The position numbers and the translations under genes were made by a program. The notes under the pieces are model-generated. The model did no database searches. It saw nothing but the letters and a program-made list of their open reading frames with translations, and was not told the DNA's origin. From contig NZ_JANYGQ010000026.1 in NCBI RefSeq assembly GCF_025359345.1, forward strand, positions 346,430 to 410,429: DNA of 64,000 bases, written 5' to 3'. The stretch is from Mucilaginibacter sp. GTDB taxonomy: Bacteria > Bacteroidota > Bacteroidia > Sphingobacteriales > Sphingobacteriaceae. Numbering within the stretch: the stretch's first letter is position 1; each line of letters opens with the position of its first letter. Below are positions 50,614 through 60,105 of the stretch, piece after piece.

Positions 50614-53082
50614 ATGAGAACCATTTCCAAAGCATTCGCCATGGCGGCGATAGGTGCCTGCACGTTAATTTCGGTGCAAGCGCAGGTTTACAAAATGCCT
50701 GCTTATCCGCTTATCAGCCACAATACCTACTTTAGTATTTGGTCGAATACCGACAAACTGTACGATTCGCCAACCCGGCACTGGACTGGAAAAGATCAGT
50801 CATTGGAGGGTGTGATTAAAGTTGACGGCGAGTATTACCATTTCATGGGCAATGAACCTCCTGAATTGAAACCCATTGTAACCGCCGGCGACGAGGAAAG
50901 CTACAATTGCAGCTATTTAATTGATTCGGCACCAGAAAAAGGTTGGGAGCAATCCACTTTTGACGATAAAAGCTGGAAAACCGGCAAGGGCCCCTTCGGC
51001 GACGACCGCATTAGCAACGGCACTAAATGGACCGGTACAGATATTTGGCTGCGCCGCAAATTCTCATTGACAGATATTCCGCAGGGAAAACTAATCTTAA
51101 GAAACTACCACGACGATGATGCGGAATATTACCTTAACGGCCACCTGGTCGCCTCGCGGCCCGGCGCAAATGGAGATTACGAACTGTTTGAATTGCCGGC
51201 CGACGCAAAAAGCTTTATGGTAAAGGGCGAAAATGTTTTAGCTATCCATTGCCATAATACCGGCGGTGGTACCATCATCGACGCAGGCATTTCGGTAGAA
51301 GTAAAACATGACCCTTTTGCCGGAATCAAAACCGCAGCGCAAACCAGTGTTGATGTTACTGCTACCCAAACCATTTATCATTTTAACTGCGGACCTGTAA
51401 AATTGCGCGTTGCATTTACATCTCCGCTTATTCTTGACGACCTTTCGTTGCTGTCGATGTCGATATCGTATATCACTTACGAAGTTCAAGCTACCGACGG
51501 TAAAAAACACGATGTGAGCATATCAACCAATGCAAGTTCAAATATCGCGGTAGATGTGGCCTCGCAGGTTGTAAAAGCCAGCGCTTACACGTCTGCCGGG
51601 ATGCGTATACTGCGTGCTGGTACTGTTGAACAGCCTGTATTAAAAAAGAAAGGTGATAACCTGCGCATCGATTGGGGGTATATGTACGTGGCTGTACCTT
51701 CAAACATTCGTGCGACACAGACCATCTTACCGCGTAACGAGGCAATCTCATCAATTACAACCAAAACATTAGCCCAACCTCAAAAAGAGGGTAAACAACT
51801 TAACTTAGGTACCACGATCTATTTAGGAGACGTAGAAGCGACACCTGTTTCGCGCTTCCTGGAGATAGGCTATGATGAAATGGAATCGATACAGTATTTT
51901 GGCGCTAACCTGAAGCCGTGGTGGCGCAATACGCCCGGTGCTACAATGGAAAAAATGCTTGCCGGTGCAGCCAAAAATTATGAGGTAATTATAGCCAAAT
52001 GCAATGCTACCGATAAAAAAATTTATAATGACGCGCTTGCAGCAGGTGGTAAAACGTATGCCAAATTGTGTATTATGGCTTATCGCCAGGGTATCTCGGC
52101 CCACCAGTTGGTAAAAAGCCCATCGGGCGAAATATTGTGGCTTTCGAAAGAAAACTTCAGCGGTGGTTTTATCAATACGGTTGATGTAACCTATCCTTCC
52201 GCGCCCCTTTACCTGATCTATAATCCAAAACTAATGGAAGGCATGCTGAATGGCATCTTCTATTTTTCTGAAAGCGGGAAGTTCAACCATGATTTTGCTG
52301 CGCACGATCTTGGCCTTTATCCGCAAGCCAACGGGCAACTATATGGCGAGGGCATGCCGGTTGAAGAATCGGGCAACATGATCATTCTTACTAATGCCAT
52401 TGTTAAAGCCGAACACAACGTTGCCTATGCACGCAAACATTGGAAGGCGCTGACCACGTGGGTAAATTATCTCGCCAAATTTGGCCTCGACCCGGGCAAC
52501 CAGCTTTGTACCGACGATTTTGCCGGGCACCTTGCCCACAACGCCAATCTTTCGGTTAAAGCTATTGTAGCGATAGGCGCGTACGCACAAATGGCAGCTG
52601 CAATGGGCGATGCGAAAGCCGCAGCAAAATATAAAACTATGGCCGCTGAAATGGCCAAACAATGGATAGTAAAAGACAACGCAGGCGACCACTATGCGCT
52701 GGTGTTTGACGATAAAAATACCTGGAGCCAGAAATATAATATGGTATGGGACAAGGTTTTTAAACTAAACCTATTCCCGCAAAAGGTTTACGATACCGAG
52801 ATAAGCTATTATTTGAAACATCAAAATGCCTTCGGTCTCCCGCTCGATAGCCGCAAAACCTACACCAAATCCGACTGGATAATGTGGACGGCAGCTATGA
52901 CCACCGACAGCAAAAGCTTTAACGAGCTGATAGCCCCGATTTACAAATTTGCTACAGAAACACCTTCACGTGTGCCCCTGAGCGATTGGCACGAAACCAC
53001 CGACGGCAAGCAGGTTGGTTTCCAGGCAAGGAGCGTGGTGGGTGGATATTTTATGAAGAGTTTGCTGAGTAAGATGAAGTAG
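50614..53082 (+). CDS. DUF4965/DUF5127 glutaminase-like glycan enzyme with an inserted jelly-roll
   Basis: Exported protein of 822 aa (signal peptide ending VQAQ). The DUF4964 opening PLISHNTYFSIWSNTDKLYD is followed by an inserted galactose-binding-like jelly-roll (about 90-210: WLRRKFSL, YYLNGHLVASRPG) before the DUF5127 and DUF4965/DUF1793 regions. Landmarks of the latter are FYFSESGKFNHDFAAHDLG and the helical C-terminus with LCTDDFAGHLAHNANLSVKA. Annotated as glutaminase in many genomes, but the fold is that of alpha/alpha-barrel glycosidases and its context here is glycan degradation. The true reaction is uncertain. Confidence 0.85.
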   Translation: MRTISKAFAMAAIGACTLISVQAQVYKMPAYPLISHNTYFSIWSNTDKLYDSPTRHWTGKDQSLEGVIKVDGEYYHFMGNEPPELKPIVTAGDEESYNCSYLIDSAPEKGWEQSTFDDKSWKTGKGPFGDDRISNGTKWTGTDIWLRRKFSLTDIPQGKLILRNYHDDDAEYYLNGHLVASRPGANGDYELFELPADAKSFMVKGENVLAIHCHNTGGGTIIDAGISVEVKHDPFAGIKTAAQTSVDVTATQTIYHFNCGPVKLRVAFTSPLILDDLSLLSMSISYITYEVQATDGKKHDVSISTNASSNIAVDVASQVVKASAYTSAGMRILRAGTVEQPVLKKKGDNLRIDWGYMYVAVPSNIRATQTILPRNEAISSITTKTLAQPQKEGKQLNLGTTIYLGDVEATPVSRFLEIGYDEMESIQYFGANLKPWWRNTPGATMEKMLAGAAKNYEVIIAKCNATDKKIYNDALAAGGKTYAKLCIMAYRQGISAHQLVKSPSGEILWLSKENFSGGFINTVDVTYPSAPLYLIYNPKLMEGMLNGIFYFSESGKFNHDFAAHDLGLYPQANGQLYGEGMPVEESGNMIILTNAIVKAEHNVAYARKHWKALTTWVNYLAKFGLDPGNQLCTDDFAGHLAHNANLSVKAIVAIGAYAQMAAAMGDAKAAAKYKTMAAEMAKQWIVKDNAGDHYALVFDDKNTWSQKYNMVWDKVFKLNLFPQKVYDTEISYYLKHQNAFGLPLDSRKTYTKSDWIMWTAAMTTDSKSFNELIAPIYKFATETPSRVPLSDWHETTDGKQVGFQARSVVGGYFMKSLLSKMK

Positions 53083-53132
53083 AATGAGTGTCTAAATAAA
53101 CCAATGCCACAGGTGCATTTAAAAGCTTAACA

Positions 53133-55892
53133 ATGAAAAAGATAATACTGCAATTATTATTTACAATAGCCGGTTCTGCTGCATTTTGCCAGGGAACCAC
53201 TGTTAAATACCTGTCGGGAACCGATAAGGACCACACCGCGCAATGGGATTTCTATTGCATCGCCGGCCGAAACAGTGGCAAATGGACGAAGATTGCAGTG
53301 CCGTCTAACTGGGAATTGCAGGGCTTTGGTACCTATAATTATGGTCACGATAAAATAAAAGGAAACGAGCAAGGGCTTTATAAACACGAGTTTTTTGCAG
53401 GCAATTGGAGCAATAAAAAGATATTCATTGTTTTTGAAGGCTCCATGACGGATACCAGGGTAACCATTAACGGGAAACAAGCGGGCCCTGTGCACCAGGG
53501 GAGTTTTTACCGGTTTAAATACGATATAACAAACCTGGTAAATCCAAACAGCAAAAATCTGCTGGAAGTAACAGTTGATAAAACGTCGGCAAATTCATCG
53601 GTAAATGATGCGGAACGCAGGAACAGCGACTTTTGGGTATTCGGCGGCATCTATAGGCCGGTTTACCTGGAAGTTGTTCCGGGTACTTTTATTGATAGGG
53701 TGGCCGTAAATGCAAAAGCCGATGGTTCCTTCCTGCTTGATGTGTATCCACAAAACTTGAAACCCGGCGAAATTGTTGAGGGCCAGATTCAAACGTTTAA
53801 CGGTAAAAATATCGGTAAACCCTTCTCAATAACAGCCGACCCGGCGCAAGGGTATCTGACTTTAAAAAGCAGCGTTCAAAAACCATTATTATGGAGCGCC
53901 GAATTCCCCAATTTATACCAGGTAGTTGTTACCATTAAAAATAAACAGCAGGTTATCCATCGGGTTAAACAAAAATTTGGTTTTCGTACGGTCGAACTGC
54001 GGGCTAATGACGGATTTTATGTAAACGGTGCGCGGGTTATAATGAAAGGCAGCAATCGGCATAGTTTCTGGCCGGAAACAGGTCGCACGTTAAGCCATAA
54101 CGTCCATTTGCTTGATGTCAGCTTGATGAAGCAAATGAATATGAATGCCGTGCGCATGTCGCACTATCCGCCAGATCGCGATTTCCTGGCTGTTTGCGAT
54201 TCGCTGGGTTTATATGTGTTGGACGAACTAACCGGCTGGCAGGCAAAGTATGATACGATAGTAGGCCACAAACTGGTTAAGGAATTGGTGGTACGCGATG
54301 TAAACCACCCATCAATAGTATTTTGGGATAATGGTAATGAAGGCGGCTTTAATAGGGCATTAGATAATGACTACGCTTTGTACGACCCGCAAAAACGTAC
54401 CGTAATACATCCCTGGGAAAAGTTTAACGGTACCAATACCAAACACTACCCTGATTATAACTATATCGTAAATGAAGTAGCGAACGGCCAGGAAGTTTTT
54501 TTCCCGACAGAATTTATGCACGGCTTGTACGATGGCGGTGCAGGGGCGGCACTTGACGATTTTTGGAGCCAAATGCTTAAGAACCCGCATGGAGCAGGTG
54601 GTTTTATATGGGCGTTTTTGGACGAAGCGGTTATTCGCACCGATAAAAACGGCGCATACGATTCTGACGGCAATCACGCTCCCGATGGCATTGTAGGCCC
54701 GCACCGTGAAAAGGAGGGGAGCTTTTACACGATAAAGGAAATTTGGTCGCCTGTTTATATCGACCCAAAGCCGATTGACAACAATTTCGACGGTAAAATA
54801 ATAGTCGAAAACCGGTATTCGTTTACAAATTTGAACCAATGCACATTTTCATGGAAACTAGTTAATTTCCCATCGGCGAATGAAAATACCACAGCCGCAA
54901 TTGTAAAAGCTTCCGGCAGCACGGCTGCTCCGAACCTTAAACCGGGAAGCGCCGGCATGTTGAAACTAGCCTTGCCTGCATCCTGGCGTAATAGCAATGC
55001 GCTTTATCTAACTGCATATGGTCCCGACAAAAAAGAGGTATTCACCTGGAGTTGGGCGATTAAATCTCCTGAAGCAATCCGTAAAACAATAAAGCCGTCG
55101 CCAACTTCTCTGGCGATAAAAGCTGAAGAGCAAAATCAATCGCTTGTGGTCAATTGCGATGGTATAAAGTATTATTTTGATAAAACTACCGGGTATATTC
55201 AACATGTAGCAAAGCCCGGGAAGGATATTTCACTATCAGGCGGACCTGTTTTGGCCGGGGTTAATACCACCTTGAAGAGTTTTGTTTATAAAGCTGTTGA
55301 ACGGCAATACGTTGTGGAAGCTCAATACCAGGGCGCAGCAACGCTACATATAAAGTGGACGTTTGCGCCGGGCCAGCCGGTTAAGCTGGAATATAGCTAT
55401 GCCCAACAGGGCGATGCCGATTTTATGGGCATTACCTTTAATTATCCTGAAGACAAAATAACCGGTATGAAATGGCTGGGCCGCGGTCCGTATCGCGTTT
55501 GGAAAAACAGGATGCGTGGACAACAATTTGGTCTGTGGCACAAAGCATACAACAACGCCATTACCGGCGAAACATGGGGATACCCCGAATTTAAAGGCTA
55601 CCATGCGGAAGTTAACTGGGTAGTTATTGAGAATAAAGAATCGCCCTTCACCGTTTATACCGACGATAAAAATATGTTTTTGCAAATGTTACGACCGGCC
55701 AAAGAGAAAGATGCGCTGCAAAATAACAATGTTGAACCTTCTTTTCCCGATGCCAGCATCGGTTTTTTAAATGCGATTAGTCCCATTGGCACCAAGTTTC
55801 AGGCTGCCAAAGTGATGGGACCACAGAGTCAAACAAATCACGCCAACGGGGAACAAATAAATGGCACCCTTTGGTTTGATTTTACTCATTAA
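53133..55892 (+). CDS. GH2-family glycoside hydrolase (beta-galactosidase-like)
   Basis: Exported retaining glycosidase, 919 aa. A signal peptide (1-19) is followed by the sugar-binding jelly-roll (about 45-185), an Ig-like domain (about 190-290) and the TIM barrel (about 290-560). Acid/base is Glu403 in WDNGNEGGF; the nucleophile candidate is Glu460 in PTEFMHG. The C-terminal part resembles the beta-galactosidase small-chain domain (KWLGRGPYRVWKNR). Whether it is a beta-galactosidase, glucuronidase or mannosidase cannot be settled by reading. Third gene of the run. Confidence 0.92.
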   Translation: MKKIILQLLFTIAGSAAFCQGTTVKYLSGTDKDHTAQWDFYCIAGRNSGKWTKIAVPSNWELQGFGTYNYGHDKIKGNEQGLYKHEFFAGNWSNKKIFIVFEGSMTDTRVTINGKQAGPVHQGSFYRFKYDITNLVNPNSKNLLEVTVDKTSANSSVNDAERRNSDFWVFGGIYRPVYLEVVPGTFIDRVAVNAKADGSFLLDVYPQNLKPGEIVEGQIQTFNGKNIGKPFSITADPAQGYLTLKSSVQKPLLWSAEFPNLYQVVVTIKNKQQVIHRVKQKFGFRTVELRANDGFYVNGARVIMKGSNRHSFWPETGRTLSHNVHLLDVSLMKQMNMNAVRMSHYPPDRDFLAVCDSLGLYVLDELTGWQAKYDTIVGHKLVKELVVRDVNHPSIVFWDNGNEGGFNRALDNDYALYDPQKRTVIHPWEKFNGTNTKHYPDYNYIVNEVANGQEVFFPTEFMHGLYDGGAGAALDDFWSQMLKNPHGAGGFIWAFLDEAVIRTDKNGAYDSDGNHAPDGIVGPHREKEGSFYTIKEIWSPVYIDPKPIDNNFDGKIIVENRYSFTNLNQCTFSWKLVNFPSANENTTAAIVKASGSTAAPNLKPGSAGMLKLALPASWRNSNALYLTAYGPDKKEVFTWSWAIKSPEAIRKTIKPSPTSLAIKAEEQNQSLVVNCDGIKYYFDKTTGYIQHVAKPGKDISLSGGPVLAGVNTTLKSFVYKAVERQYVVEAQYQGAATLHIKWTFAPGQPVKLEYSYAQQGDADFMGITFNYPEDKITGMKWLGRGPYRVWKNRMRGQQFGLWHKAYNNAITGETWGYPEFKGYHAEVNWVVIENKESPFTVYTDDKNMFLQMLRPAKEKDALQNNNVEPSFPDASIGFLNAISPIGTKFQAAKVMGPQSQTNHANGEQINGTLWFDFTH

Positions 55893-56017
55893 GCCATGAT
55901 TTTTTCTCAATTCATGATAATTCAACCGGGTTTTTTCCCAGAGAGATTATTGCAGGCAAAACCGGGTGACAAACAGCCCCAAGAAGACTAATAATACGCA
56001 AAATCAGATCCTATACT

Positions 56018-58147
56018 ATGAAAAAACGTATATTTTTAATAACAATACTTTTGCTGACAATTAGTTACTCCAGAGCACAAAAGTCACCTGTTAACTACGT
56101 CAATCCTTTATTGGGTACAGCCACCTTATGGGACCCCAAGGACCTTGGTTTTGTTCCCACCCGCAGGTCGTGGGGGGGCGAGGTGTTCCCCGGCTCATCG
56201 CTTCCAAATGCTATGGTGCAGTTAAGCCCGGTAACTAAGTTTCATAGTGGGTCGGGTTACCAATATGAAGATACTGTGATTTATGGCTTTATCCATACCA
56301 GCAAAGGGCACTGGAATTTGTGCAATGTTCCATTAATGCCCGCTACCGGTACTTTTACTCCTGATGACTACAAATCCGCTTTCAGCCACAAAAACGAATC
56401 GGCGCATCCGGGTTATTACCAGGTTTACCTTGAACGTTACGGCATCAACGCCGAACTGACGTCGACATTAAGGTGCGCTTTTCATAAATACACCTTTAAA
56501 CCAGGTGAGCACAAAAAACTGATAGCCGACTTGTCGATGGCTAACGAGAGGATAAAAAGCTGGAACATCCAAAAGGAAGGCGACCATGTCTTTACAGGTT
56601 TTCAGCAAGGCGGAGAAAAAATATACTTCTACGCAGTTAGCAATCATCAAATAAAAAACATCGATTCACTGAAAAGTGATAAAAGTATACTGCCGGTTAT
56701 AAATTTTACCGATGCCAATAAACCGCTTGAGCTACAAATAGGTTTTTCGTTTGTGAGTATTAAAAACGCTAAGGAGAACCTGGAAAAGGAAATGCTGGGA
56801 AAAACTTTTACGCAGGTAAGAAACGAAGCCACACAAACTTGGGAGCGTTTACTATCAAAAATTACAGTAACCGGTGGCTCGGAGCGTAAAAAGGGTTTGT
56901 TTTACTCATGTTTGTACCGTTCGTTTTTATGGCCGGCACTGCGCAGCGATATCAACGGCGATTTTACAGATATGAGCGGTAAAATGGTAAATAAAGGTTT
57001 TAACTATTACACCGAGCCATCGCTTTGGGACGATTATCGCAACAAGCTTATCCTGCTGGGGTTGCTTACACCGAAAGTTACCAATGATGTAATTAAATCG
57101 CTGATAGACAAAGGCGAAATAAATGGATTTATGCCAACCTTTTTTCACGGCGACCACGCATCTGTGTTTATTACAGGTTCGTATCTAAGAGGGTTGAGAG
57201 ATTATAATGTGGATAGCGCCTATAAACTGATGTTAAAAAACGCGACAGTTGAAGGAACCCGGCACTACGTTGCCGAATACAACGACAAGGGATACATATC
57301 GGAACTTGACGTAGAACATCCGGTGACTACTACGGTGACAAAAGCGGCAGTGACAAAGACTTTAGAATACGCTTACGATGATTATGCCGTGGCCTTGCTA
57401 GCTAAAGAATTAAAAGATACAGCCAGCTACAAAATGCTGATGAAAAGGACCGGCAATTATAAAAATGTATTTGACCCTTCCACACAGTTTATGCGCGGGC
57501 GTTTAGCCAATGGCGAATGGGTAAAGAATTTCGACCCCTATTATCCTTATTTCGAATACATGTACCGCGAAGCCAATGCCTGGCAATCTACGTTTTTTGC
57601 CCCTCATGATCCTTATGGTTTGGTTGCGTTATTCCCGAACAAAGCAGCCTTCGAAAAAAAGCTGGACGATATGTTTACCATACCCTGGAAAGGCTATGAG
57701 GCAGAGAATTTCTCGGGTTTTATAGGGCAATATTGCCAGGGAAACCAGCCTGACCATAGTTCACCCTTTATGTATTACTTTGTTAACAAGCAGGAAAAAT
57801 CGCAAAAAATACTCGATACCATCATGAATCATTATTATGGCATGGGGAAAGATAAACTGGCCTATGCAGGGATGGATGACGCAGGCGAAATGTCATCGTG
57901 GTTTGTGTTTAATGCGATGGGATTTTATCCGTTCTCCCCGGCAGATCCAAAGTATATTGTTTCGGTACCGCTTTTTGATAAAGTGAATTTTAAGTTCAGC
58001 GGTAATCGGGGCTTTACTATCATCAAAAAAAACAAGGGTAAAAAAATCAGCAGCATCACTTATGGCGGTAAAAAAGTTAAGGGTTATTTTATCGCCGATG
58101 CCGATTTGAAAAAGGGTAAGGTATTGGTTATTGACACTAAAGAGTAA
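56018..58147 (+). CDS. GH92 alpha-mannosidase-like protein
   Basis: Exported GH92 protein of 709 aa, slightly shorter than the usual ~750. A signal peptide (1-20) precedes VNYVNPLLGTA, the standard GH92 opening. Further landmarks are YREANAWQSTFFAPHDPYGL, and GMDDAGEMSSWFVFNAMGFY with the acidic pair. In most members a GNEP motif follows the barrel entrance; here it reads CQGNQPDHSSP, a Glu-to-Gln change worth checking. Expected activity is Ca2+-dependent exo-alpha-mannosidase on mannans or N-glycans. Fourth gene of the glycan run. Confidence 0.9.
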   Translation: MKKRIFLITILLLTISYSRAQKSPVNYVNPLLGTATLWDPKDLGFVPTRRSWGGEVFPGSSLPNAMVQLSPVTKFHSGSGYQYEDTVIYGFIHTSKGHWNLCNVPLMPATGTFTPDDYKSAFSHKNESAHPGYYQVYLERYGINAELTSTLRCAFHKYTFKPGEHKKLIADLSMANERIKSWNIQKEGDHVFTGFQQGGEKIYFYAVSNHQIKNIDSLKSDKSILPVINFTDANKPLELQIGFSFVSIKNAKENLEKEMLGKTFTQVRNEATQTWERLLSKITVTGGSERKKGLFYSCLYRSFLWPALRSDINGDFTDMSGKMVNKGFNYYTEPSLWDDYRNKLILLGLLTPKVTNDVIKSLIDKGEINGFMPTFFHGDHASVFITGSYLRGLRDYNVDSAYKLMLKNATVEGTRHYVAEYNDKGYISELDVEHPVTTTVTKAAVTKTLEYAYDDYAVALLAKELKDTASYKMLMKRTGNYKNVFDPSTQFMRGRLANGEWVKNFDPYYPYFEYMYREANAWQSTFFAPHDPYGLVALFPNKAAFEKKLDDMFTIPWKGYEAENFSGFIGQYCQGNQPDHSSPFMYYFVNKQEKSQKILDTIMNHYYGMGKDKLAYAGMDDAGEMSSWFVFNAMGFYPFSPADPKYIVSVPLFDKVNFKFSGNRGFTIIKKNKGKKISSITYGGKKVKGYFIADADLKKGKVLVIDTKE

Positions 58148-58506
58148 CGACAGCAGCTAAAATACTACCGGAACTGACTGAACCAACTGGAAATTACGGT
58201 TGGTTTTTTTCTGCAAAAAAAAGGGCGTTGCTAGTGTCTAAGACAGTGCAGGATGGTCATTCAAGATGAAAAAAATACTTTCGTTATAACCAAGGGGCAT
58301 TGGCGGCTAATACACTATGGCAGGATTTATGTAACTTGTTACCTATCTATCCCGGGAACATTACCAGAACCGACTAAATTTTCTTATGCAAACGGTCAAG
58401 GGGGTTGGTGGTATCGCAATTGTATCTAACTAATAAACAGTTGGTTACGACAAAAGTGAACACTCGGAATGATTAGGAAAACTTTATTGCCGTTTATAAG
58501 ACACAG
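58148..58506. other. Intergenic region before the GH99-like gene
   Basis: 359 bases with a terminator at 58181-58211. The remainder has no convincing ORF, repeat or clear -7 element. Confidence 0.5.
58181..58211 (+). terminator. Terminator after the GH92 gene
   Basis: AACCAAC and GTTGGTT form a 7-bp stem with an 11-nt loop, followed by TTTTT. It separates the GH32-GH92 run from the GH99-like gene. Confidence 0.7.
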
Positions 58507-59712
58507 ATGATAAAAACAAATGGACGCTTTTCTTTAAAACTCCTATACATGGTCGTTGTATTTGCAATGGCTATACCGGCATTACACGCCCAATCCGTAA
58601 AACAGCAGCATTACGATATTGCAGCTTACGTATGGCCGGCCTACCAGCCCGAATCACGGTTTAAAGACATTGGGGTTTTTAAAGATGGCAAAGGCGAGTG
58701 GGAAGCTATTTATAATGCAAAACCAAAGTTTCCGGGCCATAATCAGCCACACGTACCTTTGTGGGGGTATACTAATGAGGCCGACCCGAAAGTGATGGAG
58801 AAGAAAATTGATGCGGCAGTATCACACGGCGTAAATGTGTTTATATACGACTGGTATTGGTATGATGGAAAACCTTTCCTGGAAAACGGCATAAACAAGG
58901 GCTTTTTAGGCGCACGCAACAGCAACAAAATGAAATTTTATTTGATGTGGGCCAACCACGACCATAACAGTTATCTTGATTACACTGCGGCCGACAAGAG
59001 TAAAATTTACTGGCGCGGCGGAGTTGACCGGGCCACATTTAATACCATGATTGCGCATGTTATTAAAGACTTTTTCAGCAAGCCTAATTACTACAAAATT
59101 AATGGCGAGCCGGTATTCAGTATTTATGAGCTGTCCACCTTTATTAAAGGTTTGGGCGGTATAAAAGAGGCTAAGGAAGCGCTGGATTATTTCACCCAAA
59201 AAACAAAAGAGGCGGGCTTCCCGGGTTTACATTTGCAGGGCGTTTTATGGGGGGCGATACCCGCCGGGCTATCTGCAACTCCTGGTGATACAACGCAAAC
59301 ACAAAACAACACTGTTTTAGATTTAGGCATTAAAAGCCTTACTAACTACCAGTGGTGCCATTATGTACCTATGGACAGGTATGACAGGTGGGGCGATAAA
59401 GCTATTGAAGGCTGGTTCAAATTCAGCAAAGATTTCACAGTTCCATTCTTCCCGCATGTATCCATCAGTTGGGATCCAAACCCTCGTTACCCCGGAAAGA
59501 AAGTTCAAGGCATGGTCACAAATGCTAATCCTGCAGACTTTAAGCGCTTTTTAGTAGAGGCTAAGAAGTACGTAGATAGCCATCCAAACCAACCCAAGCT
59601 AATTACCATAAACGCCTGGAACGAATGGGCGGAGGGAAGTTACCTGGAGCCGGATAAGCAGCATGGCTACGCCTATCTTGATGCTGTAAAACAAGTGTTC
59701 GGTAAAAAATAA
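58507..59712 (+). CDS. GH99-like / WbsX-family exported protein
   Basis: 401 aa with a signal peptide (about 1-29, ending ALHAQ). The barrel shows the GH99-like/WbsX pattern: YDIAAYVWPAYQPE at the start, VNVFIYDWYWYDGKPFLENG in the middle, and ITINAWNEWAEGSYLEPD near the end. Characterised GH99 enzymes are endo-alpha-mannanases, and WbsX-like relatives occur in polysaccharide loci. Next to GH92 an alpha-mannan or a related glycan is a reasonable target, but it is inference. Confidence 0.88.
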   Translation: MIKTNGRFSLKLLYMVVVFAMAIPALHAQSVKQQHYDIAAYVWPAYQPESRFKDIGVFKDGKGEWEAIYNAKPKFPGHNQPHVPLWGYTNEADPKVMEKKIDAAVSHGVNVFIYDWYWYDGKPFLENGINKGFLGARNSNKMKFYLMWANHDHNSYLDYTAADKSKIYWRGGVDRATFNTMIAHVIKDFFSKPNYYKINGEPVFSIYELSTFIKGLGGIKEAKEALDYFTQKTKEAGFPGLHLQGVLWGAIPAGLSATPGDTTQTQNNTVLDLGIKSLTNYQWCHYVPMDRYDRWGDKAIEGWFKFSKDFTVPFFPHVSISWDPNPRYPGKKVQGMVTNANPADFKRFLVEAKKYVDSHPNQPKLITINAWNEWAEGSYLEPDKQHGYAYLDAVKQVFGKK

Positions 59713-59731
59713 CTGGAAAATCATTTTAAAC

Positions 59732-59766
59732 AGAAAAGGCGCAAGAGATTGCGCCTTTTCTATTTA
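59732..59766 (+). terminator. Terminator after the GH99-like gene
   Basis: AGAAAAGGCGCAA and TTGCGCCTTTTCT form a perfect 13-bp stem with a 4-nt GAGA loop. It works in both directions by symmetry. About 250 bases after it (to 60018) hold nothing recognisable. Confidence 0.9.
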
Positions 59767-60018
59767 AATCATCGGCCTTTTCTCCGTCGTTGTGATCGCT
59801 AAAGTACAATTCTAATTAAGTGTTAGTTACTTAAGCAATATTAAGTTTTTTCAATTTCCAAACGAGTGTTTTGGCCAAAAAATAACACAGGTGGCGGCGG
59901 CAAACAGGCTATGTTTTTTTTAAGGCGGTAATAATAATGTTCGGGGCCGCGCCAGGTATGAATAAGCAACCAAATAGTAAATAACCTGTTAGTCCTCAAG
60001 TTCTTAAATTAATTTATT

Positions 60019-60046
60019 TCTGTCCGTATCTGACATGTGCTTGTCT
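60019..60046 (+). promoter_or_regulatory. Putative AraC/DJ-1 regulator site, copy 1
   Basis: A 28-bp motif beginning TCTGTC, with GACA-N6-TGTC at its end, matches the copy at 62814-62841 at 21 of 28 positions. It ends 22 bp before a CATCTTTG -7 element (60069-60076) of the double-DJ-1 gene, where an activator would contact polymerase. Confidence 0.65.
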
Positions 60047-60068
60047 GAATAGATGTGTTGATTCACCA

Positions 60069-60076
60069 CATCTTTG
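60069..60076 (+). promoter_or_regulatory. Predicted -7 element of the double-DJ-1 operon
   Basis: CATCTTTG, one base off TAnnTTTG, 30 bases before the ATG at 60106 and 22 bp after the shared 28-bp motif. Confidence 0.45.
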
Positions 60077-60105
60077 TGATGTAAATTATTTAATATTTAA
60101 TCACA

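Noticed and set aside
48882..59712. Classical SusC/SusD polysaccharide utilisation locus
   Set aside because: No TonB-dependent SusC-like receptor or SusD-like lipoprotein is encoded within the window.
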